Shown piece by piece: positions 61,572-64,000 of a stretch of DNA of 64,000 nt (its first letter is position 1; the number at the start of each line of letters is the position of its first letter). The notes under the pieces were generated by a model, which saw only the letters and a program-made list of their open reading frames with translations, had not been told where the DNA came from and did no database searches. The DNA is from Tethya wilhelma (lineage: Eukaryota; Porifera; Demospongiae; Tethyida; Tethyidae): positions 695,709-759,708 of the forward strand of contig CAXIPT010000003.1 in assembly GCA_964030475.1 (NCBI GenBank). The letters run 5' to 3'. The position numbers and the translations under genes were made by a program.

Positions 61572-63902
61572 TCAAGCAGAAGTGGGAGACTTTGCTGAGC
61601 ATGCCGTAGCAGGCAATTGAGAGGAGGACATCTGATGAGACAGAGTCACAGTCGATTGCTCCACGACTTGCTCAGTAGTGGGAGACTTGCTAAGGACACT
61701 TTGATATTTCTCTCTAATTATAGGAATCATGGGCGGAACGAAAAGGACGAATAAACAGATGTAGATTCCGATCAAGAAGAAAGCGACCAAAACAGCAAAC
61801 TCTAGAGCAACGTCACGACTCAGTAAAGTCACTACAATGTACACAGGAAGTCCTACAGCACACAGCAAGAACATCAAATACACAAACACAATGACATTTT
61901 TCGTCTCGAATTCTTTGAGGAAGATTTTTCGACTGAGCACTGCAAATACGAGAGAGAGAACCAAGAGTAGAGTCTTGAAAACAAGGAGAATGGTCAAGCA
62001 TGGCAACGACCACTCAGAAACACAAACCACTTGAGAAGAGATCATTGGTAGAGATCCTGACTCGATCCTTAAAGTTTGAACTTCTTGGGCGACGAAATGA
62101 CCGCCACTCATCCATATGATGATGACTAGTAGCTCAAAGGTAAAGAGAAGCCCGATAATCGCAAACAATGCTCGATCTTTGAATAGGATGCGAATTTTTG
62201 GCTTACCTAGCGTTGTAAATAGGATATAAAGACGCCAAGTTTTGACTAGAACTGTAGCAAAAATGAGAGTAGAACCAACGTTAAAGAGGATATCGTATAA
62301 GTTGCACATGATGCTATGAGCTGTGAGGCTTATTACCAGTGTGCTGTTCAAAATATGGATAACTATGCAGAGGATGATTAAATAGCAGCCTAGGAAAATG
62401 ATGTGGTTTAGTTTGTGACTGGAAGCCTTTATCGACTTGTGGTTTCGATAGACTACATTCACGATGTGTGCTAGTATCATCAGTAACAGAGCTATTACAG
62501 TCAGGATGAGATAAGGTAGCGCAATCCCTGCTTTCAAACGGTAGTATTCGGTCATGAAAGAGTAATCGACAAAATTTCCAACTGTCTTAGCGTCGCCAAC
62601 CCAATTTCCGGACTGAAATAGAGCAACTTTGACACCCTGACCTTTGGCATTGTATTGGAAGAGATCTATAGTTTCTTCTTGGCGTTGAGACTCGTTTCCA
62701 AACTTTATATGCCCAGTAATACCTTGAAAATCGACATACTTCATATTCTTTCTTATAATTTCAGTGATTTCTCTCTGTCTAGGGAGATCTTTCTCTGAGA
62801 AAGTTATGTTTCTTTCTTCCAATTCATCAAGAGAGTTGTTCAGTGCGAGTGCAAGTGCCCATGTGGCATCATATACTGGACTAGCCCAATAAGTATTTTT
62901 AGAACTAACGTTAAATCTTTTGGCGTATTTCTCAATCTGGTCATGATAGTTTTCGAGATATTGAGGATACGTTAGACCAGAGTAGGTAACACTGGTATCA
63001 CTTATTGGAGTCAAGCTCTCAAAAAAATTCAACTGTCCGAAAAGAGCAACACGAATCTGTTCGTCCGAACAGTGATATTTTTGTCCATTGTAGTGAAAAG
63101 TTGTTTCGAAATAGTCTTGATCAATGTGGATACGAAATATCCATTGGTAGTTAGGATAAATCATGTTCTTGTGGTAGGCCAAACAGAGGAGTCTGCGAGA
63201 GAGATCAGGGGGAGAGAATACAATGATAACTCGAAGAAATTGCTCTCGTATGCTATCCAGCGGGATGAAACTCTCGTACAAGGGAGCAGTAAAAGCCACG
63301 CGATGGTTTTTGCTCGACATCACATTATCCAAAGCAACCGTGTCCGAAATGAGCACTCCGACACGCTTCCAATTGTTCATGATCATCAGTTGAAAGTAAG
63401 CCTCGTCGTAGCTCAGACCGGGGTTAAGAATACCAAAGGTATTGTTGTACTCAAGCTCCTCCCAGTAAGGCACACTTATAAGAGGTACATGATCATCAGT
63501 GGTGAGCTGAGAAAAGATCGATTCAGAAATCGGACAGGTAGGTCCAACTATTCCTGGTACCGGGACAGTCCTGTAAATGATGTCATTAGCATAGCTGTAA
63601 ATGGTTCTGTGAGCTATCGAGCAGCCGCCATCGCTTCGAATCAGTTCTAGTTTGAATCCCTTGAGGATGTCTGTTCGATTGTTGATCTGTTCCACAGCTA
63701 GATAGGCAGCTGGTGAGATATCGTGTCCATCGTCGTACGTGGCTGCAAAAGAAGCTCTACCAAGCGGGTCTGGGTAAGGGACCATTAGTATAAGAGAGAC
63801 AGTCTTGATGTCTGTTTGACTGTGATTGAGAGTAGCCAAACACGAATCAAACTTTTGGAGAATTAGTAGCAAAAGTGAGATGCTGAGAATAAACTTATTC
63901 AT
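61572..63902 (-). CDS. GABA-B receptor-like class C GPCR (receptor 16, subfamily D)
   Basis: A complete receptor of 776 residues and the most divergent one here. Leader MNKFILSISLLLLILQKFDS is followed by the ectodomain with GGCSIAHRTIYSYANDI, GPTCPISESIFSQL, LCLAYHKNMIYPNYQW and PVYDATWALALALN. TM1 starts near 454, and TM3 ends VLVKTWRLYILFTTLGKPK, a short intracellular loop 2. TM6 (NVIVFVYLMFLLCAVGLPVY) and TM7 differ strongly from the other subfamilies. The tail of about 45 residues is Ser/Thr/Gln-rich and ends SSSQLPATACSAKSPTSA. Yet short DNA blocks, such as the one encoding KASSHKLNHI, are almost identical in nucleotides to the other genes. A second copy of its 3' end survives as a relic at 18731. 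Confidence 0.92.
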   Translation of the reverse strand: MNKFILSISLLLLILQKFDSCLATLNHSQTDIKTVSLILMVPYPDPLGRASFAATYDDGHDISPAAYLAVEQINNRTDILKGFKLELIRSDGGCSIAHRTIYSYANDIIYRTVPVPGIVGPTCPISESIFSQLTTDDHVPLISVPYWEELEYNNTFGILNPGLSYDEAYFQLMIMNNWKRVGVLISDTVALDNVMSSKNHRVAFTAPLYESFIPLDSIREQFLRVIIVFSPPDLSRRLLCLAYHKNMIYPNYQWIFRIHIDQDYFETTFHYNGQKYHCSDEQIRVALFGQLNFFESLTPISDTSVTYSGLTYPQYLENYHDQIEKYAKRFNVSSKNTYWASPVYDATWALALALNNSLDELEERNITFSEKDLPRQREITEIIRKNMKYVDFQGITGHIKFGNESQRQEETIDLFQYNAKGQGVKVALFQSGNWVGDAKTVGNFVDYSFMTEYYRLKAGIALPYLILTVIALLLMILAHIVNVVYRNHKSIKASSHKLNHIIFLGCYLIILCIVIHILNSTLVISLTAHSIMCNLYDILFNVGSTLIFATVLVKTWRLYILFTTLGKPKIRILFKDRALFAIIGLLFTFELLVIIIWMSGGHFVAQEVQTLRIESGSLPMISSQVVCVSEWSLPCLTILLVFKTLLLVLSLVFAVLSRKIFLKEFETKNVIVFVYLMFLLCAVGLPVYIVVTLLSRDVALEFAVLVAFFLIGIYICLFVLFVPPMIPIIREKYQSVLSKSPTTEQVVEQSTVTLSHQMSSSQLPATACSAKSPTSA

Positions 63903-64000
63903 CTTGCACTTGCCGCAAAAAGTGAATATTTTGTTTTACAAAACTATAAACGCATGACTTATAATGTTCCATGGTTCCTTTTTTTTCAAGATTTCTTTTG
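63903..64000. other. 5' flank of receptor 16, cut by window end
   Basis: Only about 100 bases are available. I see an AT-rich stretch and no recognisable element. Confidence 0.4.

Noticed and set aside
63072..63650. 192-residue plus-strand frame
   Set aside because: Antisense shadow of the receptor 16 ectodomain; composition is basic and irregular, with no domain or leader.

Overview
The window reads as animal nuclear DNA: it is AT-rich, holds (CA)n/(TG)n microsatellites and many short inverted-repeat (MITE-like) elements, and has no operons or Shine-Dalgarno sites. Nearly all its coding capacity is one receptor family. There are 12 complete single-exon genes and at least 4 truncated ones for class C GPCRs of the GABA-B-receptor-like type, plus several short relics. 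Each protein has a signal peptide, a Venus-flytrap (ANF-receptor/PBP1) ectodomain of about 430 residues, no cysteine-rich domain, seven membrane segments and usually a short tail. Large GABA-B-like expansions and compact repeat-rich DNA fit a demosponge (Amphimedon/Haliclona-like). That assignment is inference from general knowledge, not from a marker gene. LAYOUT: 0-6 kb holds a convergent receptor pair (374-2665 +, 3308-5611 -). 7.5-11.5 kb holds a receptor relic, a complete + strand receptor (7834-10266) and a receptor 3' end cut by an N at 11554. 11.5-16.4 kb is a repeat-rich island with nested MITEs, a long perfect hairpin, a decayed non-LTR reverse transcriptase and two non-receptor fragments: a small multi-pass membrane protein, and a membrane protein with a Ulp1/C48-like domain. 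16.4-26.5 kb holds four minus-strand receptors of one subfamily; three are damaged and one is intact (24057-26477). 29-39.4 kb holds three complete minus-strand receptors (29051, 32817, 37075). 41.7-52.3 kb holds three complete plus-strand receptors, the last two a clear tandem duplicate. 54.2-60.4 kb holds a second convergent pair that resembles the first. 61.6-63.9 kb holds the most divergent receptor. SUBFAMILIES by sequence: A (374, 3308, 32817, 41703, 45680, 50075, 54181, 58103) with short tails; B (7834, 16439, 19741, 23124, 24057), whose intact members have a basic Gln/Ser/His-rich tail of about 75 residues; C (29051, 37075); D (61572). HOW THEY MAY WORK TOGETHER: these look like parallel cell-surface receptors made by local duplication. 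The Asp of the GABA-B agonist site is kept in most, but the partner Glu is hydrophobic in all, so the ligands are probably not GABA. A chemosensory or orphan-ligand repertoire is an inference. ASSEMBLY CAUTION: single N characters at 11554, 15788, 19740, 54180 and 60728 look like contig joins. Sequence ending at the 11554 N and sequence starting after the 60728 N share 188 identical bases in dovetail orientation, so the order of pieces may be wrong.
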